Of a stretch of DNA of 64,000 nucleotides, positions 35,183-43,784 are shown piece by piece. The position numbers and the translations under genes were made by a program. The DNA lies in contig MKWI01000006.1 of the NCBI GenBank assembly GCA_001899715.1, positions 62,001 to 126,000 on the forward strand, in the 5' to 3' direction. Source of the DNA: Sphingobium sp. 66-54. GTDB taxonomy: Bacteria > Pseudomonadota > Alphaproteobacteria > Sphingomonadales > Sphingomonadaceae. Position 1 is the first letter of the stretch. Each line of letters starts with the position of its first letter. The notes beneath the pieces were generated by a model. That model was not told the DNA's origin. It searched no databases and worked only from the letters and a program-made list of their open reading frames with translations.

Positions 35183-35602
35183 TCAAAAATGCCCGAATCG
35201 TTGGTGATAAGTTTCCATATCCCCCCGCGCCAGCAACCGCGCCTGCGCGATCCACTCGTCCCTAATCAGCCGCCCCTTGAACGGCCCCAGCGCCCCGTCG
35301 ATCCGCTCGATATCGCCAGGCAGCCAGCCGGCGATCTGCGAGAAGCGCGTGACCCCCAGCTCCCGCAGCCGCCCCGCGATCTCCGCGTCGATCCCCTTGA
35401 TCGCAGTGAGGTCGTCCGCCGCCAGCGCGGGTGCTGCCGGAGCCGCCACAGGCACAGGCAGCTCGTGCGGCGGCGGCCAGGTGATCGGCTCGTCGGCCTC
35501 CACCCGCACCCGCCGCGCGCCCCAGGCCCACCAGCCAGTCGCAAGGCCGATCAGCAGCGCAATCGCCAGCCCAACGCTGTAATGGATGGCCAGCGCGATC
35601 AC
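35183..35602 (-). CDS. Membrane-anchored helix-hairpin-helix-like protein
   Basis: The 139-residue protein has an N-terminal hydrophobic helix, a Pro/Ala-rich linker, and a C-terminal module. That module reads DLTAIKGIDAEIAGRLRELG, then VTRFSQIAGW, DIERIDGALGPFKGR and RDEWIAQARLLARG. This helix-hairpin-helix arrangement resembles DNA-binding or protein-docking HhH domains. Its real partner is unknown. A GTG at 35602 overlaps the stop of the preceding 30-residue ORF (GTGA), so that start is preferred over TTG 35617. It is the last of three coupled genes. Confidence 0.72.
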   Translation of the reverse strand: MIALAIHYSVGLAIALLIGLATGWWAWGARRVRVEADEPITWPPPHELPVPVAAPAAPALAADDLTAIKGIDAEIAGRLRELGVTRFSQIAGWLPGDIERIDGALGPFKGRLIRDEWIAQARLLARGDMETYHQRFGHF

Positions 35603-35691
35603 GCCCGCCGCCTCCAAAGCGCCGCCGCACTTCCCAACCCGATGAGGAAGGCAAGCAGGAACAATCCCAGCGTCTCGACCAGCAGCGGCAT
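35599..35691 (-). CDS. 30-residue membrane micro-protein
   Basis: Translation from ATG 35691 gives MPLLVETLGLFLLAFLIGLG, then SAAALWRRRA and stop. There is one hydrophobic helix (about residues 6-24) with a basic C-terminus, a typical single-pass micro-protein. The ATG overlaps the stop of the OmpA/BON gene upstream (TGATG), and its stop overlaps the GTG of the next gene (GTGA). Both overlaps argue that it is translated. It is too short for routine gene calls. Confidence 0.6.
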   Translation of the reverse strand: MPLLVETLGLFLLAFLIGLGSAAALWRRRA

Positions 35692-36377
35692 CAGGCGCCC
35701 CCCTCCGTCACCACGAAACTGACGCGCACTCCGGCCGCCCCGCCCGCATCCACGGCGGTCGTCACCGCCGCGGCCGGCACGCCCGCCGCGACCAGCGCCT
35801 CGCGCACCCGCACCGCCCGCTCCCGCGCCATCGCGCGATGGGCCATCGCTCCGCCGCTGCTATGGCCACGCACTTCCACCGCATACGTCCCGCAAGAGCG
35901 CAGCGCCGCCGCGACATCGGCGATGAGCCGCCGCGACGGTGGGTTGAGCCAGGCGCTGCCCGCACGGAACTGCATCGCCCGCCCCGCCAGCGCGGTGTCG
36001 ACGATCTGCCCGCAGAAGGCGCGGGCGGTGCCGGTCTGCTCGGGCGCCGGCCGTTCCTGCGCGGCAGGTGCGGGCGGCGAAGGCTCATTTCGCGCTTCCT
36101 CCGACCAGACGGCGCCCCCACTCCCGGCCACACCGCTCACAACGGCGATGGCCCGCTCCGCCGACGCCGCCGCGCCGGACAAACGAGCCGTGCGGCGATA
36201 AGGCGCATCGGGATACGTCACCCGCACGTCCCGTAGTCCCTGCGCCGCCAGCGCATGCACGGAACGGACGCGCAGATCGGCCATGAACGCGCGGCCTTGC
36301 CCGAGCGGCCCATGCAGCGCCCAGGCCAGCAGCGCCGTCACGCCCGCGCCGATGATGATCTTGAGCCCGTCCCCCAC
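35691..36377 (-). CDS. BON-like/OmpA-domain envelope protein
   Basis: The 228-residue protein has an N-terminal membrane segment (residues 5-22) and a short BON-like region (HALAAQGLRDVRVTYPDAPYRRTARLSG). A variable Pro-rich linker leads to a C-terminal OmpA-like domain (MQFRAGSAWLNPPSRRLIAD, VEVRGHSSGGAMAHRAMARERA). The GTG at 36377 follows GAGCGGA. It is the first gene of a coupled set with the 30-residue protein and the HhH-like protein. A role in cell-envelope anchoring is inferred. Confidence 0.75.
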   Translation of the reverse strand: MGDGLKIIIGAGVTALLAWALHGPLGQGRAFMADLRVRSVHALAAQGLRDVRVTYPDAPYRRTARLSGAAASAERAIAVVSGVAGSGGAVWSEEARNEPSPPAPAAQERPAPEQTGTARAFCGQIVDTALAGRAMQFRAGSAWLNPPSRRLIADVAAALRSCGTYAVEVRGHSSGGAMAHRAMARERAVRVREALVAAGVPAAAVTTAVDAGGAAGVRVSFVVTEGGA

Positions 36378-36458
36378 GGTGACGATCGTCCGCTCCCCAA
36401 TGCGATGATCCGATGAGGCTGCCAGCTTCGGGCCGGGGCATCAACCCCGGATCGCCGC

Positions 36459-37739
36459 TCAGATCGCCGCCGCCGCCTCGCGCGCTATCTCGCGCCAGCC
36501 GATATCGCGGCGACAGAAGCCATCGGCATAATCGACCGCATCGACCATCGCATACGCCCCATCGCGCGCGCCGGTCACGCTATTGCCGCGCGCGGTGACG
36601 CTGAGCACCCGCCCGCCGTTGGCGACGAGCCGCCCCTCCGCCAGCGCCGTCCCGGCCTGGAAGATATGACCCTCCGCCCCGGTAGCCGGCAGGGTGATCG
36701 CGCCGCCCTTCTCGGGCATTCCCGGATAGCCGCGCGCCGCGACCACCACGGTCAGCGCCGGATCGGCCGAGAGCCGGGGCGCGCTTCGCTCGTCCAGCCG
36801 GCCTTGCGCGACGGAAAGCAGCAGCTCGACCAGATCGCCCTCCAGCCGCATCATCAGCACCTGACATTCGGGGTCGCCGAAGCGGCAGTTATATTCGATC
36901 AGCTTGGGGCCGTCCGCGGTCAGCATCAGCCCGGCGAACAGCACGCCCGAATAAGGCATGCCGCGTGCCGCCATGGCCGCCACGGTGGGGCGGATCATTT
37001 TCGCCATCACCTCGCGCTCCAGCGCTGGCGTGAGCACCGAGGCGGGACTGTAGGCGCCCATGCCGCCGGTATTGGGGCCGGTATCGCCTTCGCCGACGCG
37101 CTTGTGATCCTGCGCCGAGCCAAAGGGGACGACATGCTTGCCGTCCGTCAGCGCGAAGAAGCTGGCTTCCTCGCCCTCCAGAAATTCCTCGATCACCACT
37201 TCCGCACCCGAGGCGCCGAAGCTGCCGCCGAACATGTCCGCGATCGCCGCCTCTGCCTCCGCACGGGTCGCGGCAATGATGACGCCCTTGCCGGCGGCGA
37301 GACCATCCGCCTTGATAACCACGGGCAGCGTGAACGCATCGAGCTGGGTCAGCGCCGTTGCCGCGTCGGTGCAGCGCACATAGGCGGCGGTGGGGATGCC
37401 CGCCGCGCGGCAGAGATCCTTGGTAAAGCCCTTGGACCCTTCCAGTTGCGCGGCCGCCGCGCTCGGACCGAACACGGGGATGTTGGCGGCGCGCAGGCTG
37501 TCCGCCAGCCCGTCGACCAGCGGCGCCTCCGGACCGATGACGACAAGACCGATGCCCTGCGCACGGCAGAACGCCACCACGCTGTCATGCCGGGCAAGGT
37601 CGAGGTCGACCAGCGTGGCATGCTCGGCTATGCCGGGGTTGCCCGGCGCGGCGAACAGGCTCGAGCAGCCGGGCGATTGCGCGAGCTTCCAGGCGAGGGC
37701 ATGTTCACGGCCGCCGCCGCCCAGCAAGAGGATATTCAT
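36459..37739 (-). CDS. purD: Phosphoribosylamine-glycine ligase
   Basis: The 426-residue enzyme is the ATP-grasp ligase of purine synthesis (GAR synthetase). It begins [20 protein letters not shown] and has [68 protein letters not shown] and [17 protein letters not shown]. Its ATG shares the CATG at 37737-37740 with the ATG of divergent xseA. No clear ribosome site precedes it, as upstream bases belong to the xseA coding region. Confidence 0.97.
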   Translation of the reverse strand: MNILLLGGGGREHALAWKLAQSPGCSSLFAAPGNPGIAEHATLVDLDLARHDSVVAFCRAQGIGLVVIGPEAPLVDGLADSLRAANIPVFGPSAAAAQLEGSKGFTKDLCRAAGIPTAAYVRCTDAATALTQLDAFTLPVVIKADGLAAGKGVIIAATRAEAEAAIADMFGGSFGASGAEVVIEEFLEGEEASFFALTDGKHVVPFGSAQDHKRVGEGDTGPNTGGMGAYSPASVLTPALEREVMAKMIRPTVAAMAARGMPYSGVLFAGLMLTADGPKLIEYNCRFGDPECQVLMMRLEGDLVELLLSVAQGRLDERSAPRLSADPALTVVVAARGYPGMPEKGGAITLPATGAEGHIFQAGTALAEGRLVANGGRVLSVTARGNSVTGARDGAYAMVDAVDYADGFCRRDIGWREIAREAAAAI

Positions 37740-39204
37740 GGAAGAGGGTCCAGTCCGGTTCGATGCGTCCGGCCGCCTGTTAGCGCAGGAGCGGCAGGGG
37801 GACAATCTGGCGCCGCTCAGCGTCTCGGAACTCTCGGCCCTGCTCAAGCGGACGGTGGAGGAGCGCTTCGGCCATATCCGCCTGCGCGGCGAGATTTCCG
37901 GCTTCAAGCGTGCCGCCTCGGGCCATGTCTATCTGGCGCTCAAGGATGATGGCGCACTGATCGACGGAGTGATGTGGAAGGGCACCGCCGGCCGCCTAGC
38001 CTTCGCGCCGGAGGACGGGCTGGACGTGATCGTCACCGGCAAGCTGACGACTTATCCCGGCCGCTCCAAATATCAGATCGTCATCGAGAGCATGGAGCTG
38101 GCCGGTGAAGGCGCGCTGATGCAGCTTTTCGAGCGCCTCAAGGCCAAGCTGGCCGCCGAGGGCCTGTTCGACACGGCGCGGCGGCGGCCGATCCCGATGC
38201 TGCCGCGCGTCATTGGCGTCGTCACCTCGCCGACTGGCGCCGTGATTCGCGATATCCTCCATCGCCTGGCCGACCGCTTCCCCAGCGAGGTGCTGCTCTG
38301 GCCGGTGCTGGTGCAGGGCGAAGGTGCAGCAGCGCAGATCGCCGCGGCAGTGCGCGGGTTCGGCGCGCTCCCGCCGGACGGCGCCATTCCCCGGCCGGAC
38401 GTGCTGATCGTCGCGCGCGGCGGCGGCTCGATCGAGGATCTGTGGGCGTTCAACGAGGAGATCGTCGTGCGCGCCGTGGCCGAGTCGCCGATCCCGGTCA
38501 TCTCAGCTGTAGGGCACGAGACAGACACGACGCTGTGCGATTTCGCCGCTGACCTACGCGCCCCGACGCCGACCGCCGCCGCCGAGATGGCCGTGCCGGT
38601 GCGCAGCGAACTGGCGGCGCAGGTCGCCGAGCTGGATGCGCGGATGCGCCGCTGCGTCGCGCGCTGCATCGAGCGCGGCCGCGAGCGGGTGGACGCGCAG
38701 CGCCGTCTGCTGCCCCGGCCGGACATGCTGCTGGCGCAGGCCCGCCAGCGCGCGGACGATATGAGCGAGCGGCTGCGGCGCGGCCTCTCCCATCGGCTGA
38801 GCGATGCCCGTCAGGAGCTGGCCAACGCCGCCGGGGCGCTACGCCCCGCCCTGCTCGACGCGCAGGTGCAGCGCAACCGGCAGCGGCTGACGAGCGTGCG
38901 GCTGGCGCCGTCCTTGCTCGGACGCCGGTTGACCGACGCACGCAGGCAGTTCGACGGGTTGTGGCGCGTGGCCCGGTCGCTGGACCCGGACGCACCGCTG
39001 GCACGCGGCTTTGCCCGCGTCATGGCCGAGGGCCGGCTGATCCGTTCCAGCGAGGCGGCACGTGCGGCCGGTGCGGTGACACTCAAGTTCGCCGATGGCG
39101 AGGTCGGAGCGACCATCGGCGCGCAGGCAATGACGCCACCTGCGCCGCGCCCTGCCCGCAAGAGCGACAAACCGCCGAGCGCGCAGACCGATCTATTCGA
39201 TTGA
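37738..39204 (+). CDS. xseA: Exodeoxyribonuclease VII large subunit
   Basis: The 488-residue protein cleaves single-stranded DNA. It has an N-terminal OB fold ([42 protein letters not shown]), then [23 protein letters not shown] and [51 protein letters not shown] and an Arg-rich coiled-coil follow. The ~25-residue N-terminal leader before VSELS is usual in sphingomonads. AGAGGA lies before the ATG at 37738. The small subunit xseB is not in this window. It lies divergent to purD with overlapping start codons. Confidence 0.96.
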   Translation: MEEGPVRFDASGRLLAQERQGDNLAPLSVSELSALLKRTVEERFGHIRLRGEISGFKRAASGHVYLALKDDGALIDGVMWKGTAGRLAFAPEDGLDVIVTGKLTTYPGRSKYQIVIESMELAGEGALMQLFERLKAKLAAEGLFDTARRRPIPMLPRVIGVVTSPTGAVIRDILHRLADRFPSEVLLWPVLVQGEGAAAQIAAAVRGFGALPPDGAIPRPDVLIVARGGGSIEDLWAFNEEIVVRAVAESPIPVISAVGHETDTTLCDFAADLRAPTPTAAAEMAVPVRSELAAQVAELDARMRRCVARCIERGRERVDAQRRLLPRPDMLLAQARQRADDMSERLRRGLSHRLSDARQELANAAGALRPALLDAQVQRNRQRLTSVRLAPSLLGRRLTDARRQFDGLWRVARSLDPDAPLARGFARVMAEGRLIRSSEAARAAGAVTLKFADGEVGATIGAQAMTPPAPRPARKSDKPPSAQTDLFD

Positions 39205-39252
39205 GCGGGCGGCGGCCTTGCATCGCCGCCGCACCCTGCCCATGCTGGGTTG

Positions 39253-40158
39253 ATGATCGCCCCTCGTCCCGGCCGGCATCACGCAACCGGCAGCTTTCTC
39301 TTGTCCGCCCTGTTGCTCGCGGGCTGCGTTATGCCGGCCCGGCATGACCCGGCACCCACCCCACCGATCCTCGCCGCATCCCCGGTCCCGCAGCCAGCGC
39401 CCGCCGAATTGCGCCTTGTCGGGACGCCGCGCCAAGGGGGTCTGCTGCATGGTCTTGCCCCTGCCGGCACCACCGGGCTCACTTTGGACGACGCACCGGT
39501 CGCCTTCGACACAGAAGGCAATTTCATTATCGCCTTCGACCGCGACGCGCCGCCTAACGCCACGCTCGTCGCCACACTGGCCGATGGGAGAACCCGCTCC
39601 CGCCAACTCGCGGTCGCACCGGGCGACTGGGCGATCGAGCATGTCAACGCCTCGATCACCGGCAGCGCGACCAGCGCCGAGTTCCAGCGAGTCCGCGCCG
39701 GCGAGGTCGCGCGGATCAACGCCGCCCGTGCCCGTCACGCGCAGAGCGACGGCTGGCGCCAGCGCTTCATCTGGCCGGTCAAGGCGCGCATCTCCGGTGT
39801 GTTCGGTTCGCAGCGCATCTATCGCGGCACGCCGGGCAGCTACCATAGCGGCCTTGATCTCACCGGCGGCGCCGGCACGGTTTACGTGGCCCCGGCGGAC
39901 GGCGTGGTGATCCTCGCCACCGAGGAACCGTTCACGCTGGAGGGCAAGCTGCTGATGATCGACCACGGCATGGGCCTCAACAGCGCCTTCCTCCACAACA
40001 GCCAGATTCTGGTGAAAGAGGGCGACATTGTGCGGCAGGGCCAGCCGATCGGCGTAATCGGCGCGACCGGTCGTGTGACCGGGCCGCACCTGCACTGGAG
40101 CATGAAGTGGAACGCCGCGCGGATCGACCCGCTGCCGCTGCTCCCGCGAGAGCCCTGA
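39253..40158 (+). CDS. M23-family lipoprotein peptidase
   Basis: The protein of about 301 residues is exported, with a lipobox (SALLLAGC). The N-terminal half is a variable linker and stalk-like region (residues 50-165). The C-terminal LytM domain has HSGLDLTGG (HxxxD), MIDHGMGLNSAFLHNS and HLHWSMKWN (HxH). Peptidoglycan endopeptidase activity is expected. ATG 39253 is used; TTG 39250 is the next possible start. Its 3' end faces the gene at 40169. Confidence 0.9.
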   Translation: MIAPRPGRHHATGSFLLSALLLAGCVMPARHDPAPTPPILAASPVPQPAPAELRLVGTPRQGGLLHGLAPAGTTGLTLDDAPVAFDTEGNFIIAFDRDAPPNATLVATLADGRTRSRQLAVAPGDWAIEHVNASITGSATSAEFQRVRAGEVARINAARARHAQSDGWRQRFIWPVKARISGVFGSQRIYRGTPGSYHSGLDLTGGAGTVYVAPADGVVILATEEPFTLEGKLLMIDHGMGLNSAFLHNSQILVKEGDIVRQGQPIGVIGATGRVTGPHLHWSMKWNAARIDPLPLLPREP

Positions 40159-40168
40159 TGACGCGCCG

Positions 40169-40486
40169 TCAGCGGCAGCCGCGCAGCGCCGCGGCGGCGA
40201 GATAGACCCGCGCCGACTCGCGGCTCGCGGGGTCGCCCTCGGCCGCCTCGCGCATCAGCGAGAGATAGGTGAGCGCCACTTGCCGATGCCCGTTGAAGGC
40301 GACGACCGATTCGAGCAGGCTGGCCAGACCCTCCACCGCGTCGAACCCATAGCGGCGGGCAAAGCCGCGAATATCGTCGAGTTGCTCGCACAGCGCCCCG
40401 CGCGACAGCGTCGTGCTGGCCGCTTGCAAGGCCTCGATCTGGCCGAGCAACTGGCCACGGACGATCAATGCCGGATCATGACGCAC
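40169..40486 (-). CDS. Hypothetical protein, sphingomonad-type, helical
   Basis: The 105-residue protein begins VRHDPALIVRGQLLGQIEAL from GTG 40486, preceded by GGGGGAGAAGAGG. It is mostly helical, with no signal peptide or known motif. No family is recognised. It diverges from rpmG. Confidence 0.55.
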   Translation of the reverse strand: MRHDPALIVRGQLLGQIEALQAASTTLSRGALCEQLDDIRGFARRYGFDAVEGLASLLESVVAFNGHRQVALTYLSLMREAAEGDPASRESARVYLAAAALRGCR

Positions 40487-40780
40487 GCCTCTTCTCCCCC
40501 GCACGGGTTCCGCCCCGCCCCTTGGCCGCCGAATGGGACGGCCCGATGACAGGTTCATTCTGCATAGACGTGGTTAACGTTGCGTTTCCTTTGCGGGATC
40601 CCGAAGGATAATCGCGCAGGCTTGAGCGGGAGGCCGCCGCCAACTTGACAAAGCCGCCCGATTCCCGCATTGGCGCGGCCGAACCGGACACGGCGGGATC
40701 GCTGTGCCCATTTTCGAACCAGTTTCAGCGTCTTTCCCCTGCTCCGGCAGGTGAGCGCCCTTTTTGTCGAGGAAGCGGTC

Positions 40781-40948
40781 ATGGCGAAGCCAGCCACAGT
40801 CAAGATCAAGCTGGTCAGCTCGGCTGACACCGGCTTCTATTATGTGACCAAGAAGAACCCCCGCAACACGACCGAGAAGATGAGCTTCCGGAAATATGAT
40901 CCCGTCGCGCGCAAGCACGTCGAGTTCAAGGAAGCCAAGATCAAGTAA
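40781..40948 (+). CDS. rpmG: 50S ribosomal protein L33
   Basis: The 55-residue protein is L33 of the non-zinc type: it reads [20 protein letters not shown], then [23 protein letters not shown]. There are no Cys pairs, so it is the zinc-free C- form. GAGGAA lies upstream of the ATG. A TTGACA at 40645 could be a -35 box of a promoter about 130 bases upstream, but no good -10 was seen. A strong terminator follows at 40993. Confidence 0.97.
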   Translation: MAKPATVKIKLVSSADTGFYYVTKKNPRNTTEKMSFRKYDPVARKHVEFKEAKIK

Positions 40949-40992
40949 GCGGCCGTGCCGGGCGATTCGCCCGCGCCGATGAGATGCGCGAA

Positions 40993-41021
40993 GGTCCGGG
41001 TGAGCAACCCGGGCCTTTTTG
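40993..41021 (+). terminator. Rho-independent terminator of rpmG
   Basis: GGTCCGGGT (left) pairs with ACCCGGGCC (right; one G-T pair), loop GAGCA, then a T5 run. It starts 45 bases after the rpmG stop. It also lies about 20 bases after the end of divK, which faces rpmG. Confidence 0.85.
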
Positions 41022-41040
41022 TTCGTGAGCGCGCCGCCGG

Positions 41041-41415
41041 TCAGAGCAGGCCGTTCACGACCTCCATGAAGCGAAGCACGGAAATCGGCTTGGAGACATA
41101 GGCGTTGGCGCCGGCTGCCCGTATCCGCTCCTCGTCGCCCAGCCCGGCATAGGCCGTGACCGCCATGACCGGCACCGCGGCAAGCGCCTCATCCGCACGG
41201 AAGGACGCGATCAGGTCCAACCCGGTGACGTGGGGGAGCTGGATGTCAGTGATGATGAGATCAGGCGCGAAGGCTCGCGCCTGCTCGAACGCCTCGCGCC
41301 CGTCGCGCACGGCGGCGGTCTCATGACCATGGGCGCGCAGCAGGTCACAGAACAGCTTGAGGTTAAGCTCATTATCCTCGACAACCAGCACGCGCTTTGC
41401 CACGGTTTCCCCCAT
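41041..41415 (-). CDS. divK: Single-domain response regulator DivK
   Basis: The 124-residue receiver domain has no output domain. Sequence VLVVEDNELNLKLFCDLLRAHGH, TDIQLPHVTGLDLI with phospho-acceptor Asp57, MAVTAYAGLGDEERIRAAGANAYVSKPIS is very like Caulobacter DivK. DivK regulates cell-cycle kinases (PleC, DivJ, DivL). The next gene on the opposite strand is DUF3572, the usual divK neighbour in alphaproteobacteria. The ATG at 41415 gives the standard N-terminus. Confidence 0.93.
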   Translation of the reverse strand: MGETVAKRVLVVEDNELNLKLFCDLLRAHGHETAAVRDGREAFEQARAFAPDLIITDIQLPHVTGLDLIASFRADEALAAVPVMAVTAYAGLGDEERIRAAGANAYVSKPISVLRFMEVVNGLL

Positions 41416-41472
41416 GCCGCTCCTCAATGCGCCTTCCCTTTGAACAGCCTTAGAAAAAGCGGGCAGGACCGG

Positions 41473-41745
41473 ATGACATCGGAATATCCCATCAGCGAGG
41501 CGGATGAAACCTTGGCATTGCAGGTCGTCGGCTGGATCGTCGCAGACCAGAGCCGGGCGGACCGGATGCTGGCGCTGACCGGGCTGGATGCCCCGGCATT
41601 GCGCGCCGGCCTCTCCGACCGGGCGACGCTCACCGCGCTCATGGATTTTGCGATCAATCACGAGCCGGACCTTCTCGCCTGTGCCGAGGCGATGGCCGTT
41701 TCACCCGCCCGAATCGTCGCCGCGCGCGAGCGGATCGCGCCATGA
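41473..41745 (+). CDS. DUF3572 family protein
   Basis: The 90-residue protein has EADETLALQVVGWIVADQSRADRMLALTGLDA and LTALMDFAINHEPDLLACAEAM, the DUF3572 helical pattern. Function is unknown; a link with DivK is suggested by conserved gene order. It is divergent from divK (57 bases) and its stop overlaps the next ATG (ATGA). Confidence 0.85.
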   Translation: MTSEYPISEADETLALQVVGWIVADQSRADRMLALTGLDAPALRAGLSDRATLTALMDFAINHEPDLLACAEAMAVSPARIVAARERIAP

Positions 41746-42380
41746 GCCGGCCGCTCATCCTCAGCGATTGCGACGAGGTGCTGCTACACATGGTCGTGCC
41801 GTTCCGTGCGTGGCTCGACGAGTTGCACGGCATCCATTTCAGCTTCACGGACGGCTTCGAGCGCGCGTTGCGCCACAAGGACAGCGGCGATCCGGTCGAA
41901 CGCAGCCGCATCTGGGGCCTTCTCTCCGCCTTCTTCGAAACCGAGATGGAGCGGCAGACGCCGATTCCCGGTGCGGTCGCGGCGATGGCGCGGCTCTCGG
42001 AGCGGGCGGACATCGTCATCGTCACCAATATCGGCGAGGAAATGCAGGACGCCCGCGCAGCGCAGATCCACCGCCATGGCCTGCCCTATCCGGTCGTCGG
42101 CAATCGCGGCGGCAAGGGGCCGGCGGTGGCGCGGCTGATGCGCGAGCGCGGGGCGCCCTTCGCGCTGTTCATCGACGATCTCGCCAGCAACCACGTCTCC
42201 GTCGCGCAGCATGTGCCACAATGCTGGCGGCTGCATTTCGTCGGCGAGCCGGAAATGGCACCGCATGTCGAAACCGCGCTCGACGCCCATGCCCGCATCG
42301 ACGCGTGGACGGCCGCCGAGCGCTGGATCGCGGCACTGCTCGACGAGCATGAGGAGACGCTCAGGCGGATCGACATTTAG
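41742..42380 (+). CDS. HAD-superfamily hydrolase
   Basis: The 212-residue protein has the HAD motifs: DCDEVLLHM (motif I, DxD-like, with Asp9 the nucleophile), VIVTNI (motif II, Thr), a Lys in GNRGGKGPAV (motif III) and FIDDLASNHV (motif IV). Phosphatase activity on a small molecule is likely, with substrate unknown. Its last codons RIDI and stop TAG coincide with the left inverted-repeat arm of the MITE-like copy at 42368. Confidence 0.85.
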   Translation: MSRPLILSDCDEVLLHMVVPFRAWLDELHGIHFSFTDGFERALRHKDSGDPVERSRIWGLLSAFFETEMERQTPIPGAVAAMARLSERADIVIVTNIGEEMQDARAAQIHRHGLPYPVVGNRGGKGPAVARLMRERGAPFALFIDDLASNHVSVAQHVPQCWRLHFVGEPEMAPHVETALDAHARIDAWTAAERWIAALLDEHEETLRRIDI

Positions 42381-42521
42381 GTCAGATCGAACCGGAGTCG
42401 CGGGCGACTAAAGGACAAATGGTGCTTTTCCGTGACCCGGAACGCAGCATGCTTACTGTCTGCGAGCACCGGAAGAGCGGGAAAGCGCCGATCGCAGGCC
42501 GGCATAGGTTGAATGTCGATC
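42368..42521. mobile_element. MITE-like element, copy 2
   Basis: Left arm GATCGACATTTAGG (42368) and right arm AATGTCGATC (ending 42521) match copy 1 at 23637. The internal AAATGGTG-TTTTCCG-GACCCGGA is also shared. The HAD gene's stop TAG lies within the left arm. The ~214 bases between the HAD stop and the RidA start hold no other feature. Confidence 0.65.
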
Positions 42522-42594
42522 CCTCTTGGCCCGGATGCCGCTGGCCGGCCGCGATGCTTGACGCGACTCGTCCCGCATGCTGTGGCTCGACGCC

Positions 42595-43059
42595 ATGAGC
42601 ATGATCGAACAACGCCTAGCCGCCGAGGGCCTGACCCTTCCCGAACCCACCGCCCCCGTCGCCGCTTATGTGCCGACGGTGCTCGCCGGCGGGCTGCTCC
42701 ACATCAGCGGGCAGATTCCCTTTACAGCGGACGGCAAGATCATGACCGGCAAGATCGGCGGCGAGCGTGACCTCGTCTGGGGTACGGCGGCCGCCGAGCG
42801 CTGCGGCCTCATGCTGGTGGCGCAGATGAAGGCGGCACTGGGCAATCTCGATCGGGTGGAGCGCATCGTCAAGCTCGGCGCCTTCGTCGCCAGCACGCCG
42901 GACTTCACCGATCAGCCCAAGGTCGCCAACGGCGCGTCCGAGTTGATGGTGCGCATCTTCGGCGAGGCCGGGCGCCATGCCCGCAGCGCCGTCGGCGTGC
43001 CCTCGCTGCCGCTCGACTCCTCCGTCGAGATCGACGCGATCGTCGCCGTCCGCGCCTGA
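42595..43059 (+). CDS. RidA (YjgF/YER057c/UK114) family protein
   Basis: The 154-residue protein has an RidA core: GLLHISGQIPF, VERIVKLGAFVASTPDFTDQPKVANGAS, and the C-terminal GRHARSAVGVPSLPLDSSVEIDAIVAVRA, where the conserved Arg binds substrate. RidA proteins deaminate reactive imines such as 2-aminoacrylate. It is longer than classical RidA by ~25 residues. The next gene starts inside its stop (TGATG), so the two are coupled. Confidence 0.9.
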   Translation: MSMIEQRLAAEGLTLPEPTAPVAAYVPTVLAGGLLHISGQIPFTADGKIMTGKIGGERDLVWGTAAAERCGLMLVAQMKAALGNLDRVERIVKLGAFVASTPDFTDQPKVANGASELMVRIFGEAGRHARSAVGVPSLPLDSSVEIDAIVAVRA

Positions 43060-43784
43060 TGGGCGCCCGCACGGCGGCAAGCGATCCTCTGACGGCCCGG
43101 CCCTACGCGCATCGCGGCCTGCACGGCGCCGGCGTGCCGGAGAACAGCCTTGCCGCGGCGCGCGCCGCCATGGCGCGTGGCTTCGGCATGGAGTGCGACG
43201 TGCGGCTGAGCCGCGACGGCGTGCCCCATGTCTTCCACGATGCCCGGCTCGACCGGATGACGCAGCGTACCGAGCCCTTCCACGCGCTGGATACCGGCAC
43301 CATCGCCACGCTGCGCCTCAAGGGCAGCGACGAGCCGGTGCCGCGCCTTGCCGATCTGCTCGCGCTGGCCGGCACGACAATGCCGCTGCTCATCGAGATC
43401 AAGTCCGACCGGGGGCCGCGCATCTGCGCGCGCCTGTGCGCCGCCGTCGCGCGTGAGCTGGACGGCCATCCGGGGACAGCCGCCGTGATGAGCTTCGATC
43501 CGGTGGTCGTCCGCTGGTTCGCGCGGCACCGCCCGCAGGTGCGCCGCGGCCTCGTGGTCAGCCGGCGCGATCGCTGGCGCCTTCTGCCGGGCCGGGGCAT
43601 GGTAGCCGCCATCGCCAGCGCCCGCCCGCACTTCATCGCCTGCGATGTGCGCGACCTGCCCGGCGCTGCCGCCCTTCCTGCACGGCTCGGCCTGCCGCTC
43701 CTCTGCTGGACCGTCCGCACCCCGGCAGAGAAAGCGCGCGCGGCCGCAAGCGGGGCGCAGATCATCTTCGAGGAACAGCCATGA
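43059..43784 (+). CDS. ugpQ: Glycerophosphodiester phosphodiesterase
   Basis: The 241-residue protein is a GDPD TIM-barrel enzyme. It has AHRGLHGAGVPENSLAAARAAMARGFGMECDVRLSRDGVPHVFHDARLDR (metal and catalytic residues H, R, E, D, H) and LLIEIKSD. It releases sn-glycerol-3-phosphate from deacylated phospholipids. It sits in the RidA-GDPD-DUF482 operon common in alphaproteobacteria. The symbol is a family name rather than proof of the Ugp system. Confidence 0.9.
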   Translation: MGARTAASDPLTARPYAHRGLHGAGVPENSLAAARAAMARGFGMECDVRLSRDGVPHVFHDARLDRMTQRTEPFHALDTGTIATLRLKGSDEPVPRLADLLALAGTTMPLLIEIKSDRGPRICARLCAAVARELDGHPGTAAVMSFDPVVVRWFARHRPQVRRGLVVSRRDRWRLLPGRGMVAAIASARPHFIACDVRDLPGAAALPARLGLPLLCWTVRTPAEKARAAASGAQIIFEEQP

